A stretch of DNA of 51,431 bases, taken from NCBI GenBank assembly GCA_022616275.1, contig JAKEFB010000023.1:1-51431 (forward strand), written 5' to 3'. Shown piece by piece: positions 51,369 through 51,431 of the stretch; positions within the stretch are counted from its first letter, which is position 1; every line of letters begins with the position of its first letter. The stretch is from Chloroflexota bacterium. GTDB lineage: Bacteria > Chloroflexota > Anaerolineae > Promineifilales > Promineifilaceae. Made by a program: the position numbers and the translations under genes. The notes beneath the pieces were generated by a model. That model was not told the origin of the DNA, searched no databases, and saw only the letters and a program-made list of their open reading frames with translations.

Positions 51369-51431
51369 ATGATTGCCTATCTTGTACGCCGCCTCATTCA
51401 ATCAATTCCCACCATCTTTGGCATCACGCTA
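51369..51431 (+). CDS. ABC transporter permease, N-terminal 21 residues (DppB-like; cut by window end)
   Basis: The frame opens with MIAYLVRRLIQSIPTIFGIT, the standard N-terminus of the DppB/OppB permease family (Tyr-x-x-Arg-Arg-Leu, then Ile-Pro-x-x-x-Gly). It follows the family 5 binding-protein gene on the same strand. The rest lies outside the window. Confidence 0.85.
   Translation, partial: MIAYLVRRLIQSIPTIFGITL

Noticed and set aside
1-51431. tRNA, rRNA, transposase, integrase or prophage genes
   Set aside because: None was seen on either strand; nothing in the window supports a mobile-element boundary.

Overview
The window looks like chromosome of a Chloroflexota bacterium, probably an Anaerolineae-type lineage. 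This is inferred from gene content and style, not from a marker gene. Clues are high GC with very frequent GGCCGG and ACGGCCG words, lipoproteins followed by Thr/Pro/Glu-rich linkers (TPTPTATPT style), solute-binding proteins with a Val-Glu-Val-Thr-Arg-Val-Val lead-in, large kinase/cyclase-ATPase-TPR signalling proteins, DUF3179 lipoproteins and heptamer-based palindromic spacers. No tRNA, rRNA, CRISPR array, transposase, integrase or phage gene was recognised.

Layout. (1) 1-6.5 kb, plus strand: the C-terminal end of a TPR signalling protein, a class B penicillin-binding protein, and two membrane Ser/Thr kinases that share a previously unremarked four-cysteine extracellular domain. This is the usual cell-wall/kinase neighbourhood. 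(2) 6.5-17.5 kb, mixed strands: a thiol-redox and gene-regulation island. It holds two Crp/Fnr paralogues with the same recognition helix, a Tat lipoprotein of unknown function, an NmrA-like protein, two small thioredoxin-fold proteins (one CxxC, one CxxS), a deiodinase-like protein whose active site is an in-frame UGA read best as selenocysteine, two DUF3179 lipoproteins with CPLC motifs, a DsbA-like protein, a HAD hydrolase, an NAD(P)HX epimerase and two DUF427 proteins. Several promoters carry 5-N6-5 palindromes about 41 bases upstream of the predicted start, and one of them is a perfect TGTGA-N6-TCACA. (3) 17.6-25 kb: a very large secreted subtilisin with a seven-bladed kelch region, divergent from an HTH/NB-ARC/TPR STAND protein. 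(4) 25-34.5 kb, minus strand: redoxin, DsrE-like and glycogen-binding-domain proteins; membrane proteins; a mercuric-reductase-like flavoprotein; MgtC/SapB; a LonB/YcbZ-like protease; and a histidine kinase/response regulator pair. (5) 34.6-42.9 kb, plus strand: a fructan-use locus with a LacI regulator and its own 15-1-15 operator, an ABC solute-binding lipoprotein, an extracellular GH32 lipoprotein, two permeases, a GlsB-type membrane protein and a cytoplasmic GH32 enzyme. No ABC ATPase gene is present. (6) 42.9-47.5 kb, minus strand: a zinc-ribbon/cyclase ORF followed by a cyclase/AAA/TPR ORF, probably one gene split by a single-base frameshift. (7) 47.6 kb to the end: an S10 serine carboxypeptidase and the start of a peptide-type ABC importer operon.

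The strongest unusual signals are the UGA-containing deiodinase-like gene with a hairpin just downstream of the UGA, the CRP-type sites around the redox island, the shared extracellular domain of the two kinases, and the LacI operator placed over its own promoter. All function calls rest on reading motifs by eye; no database search was run.
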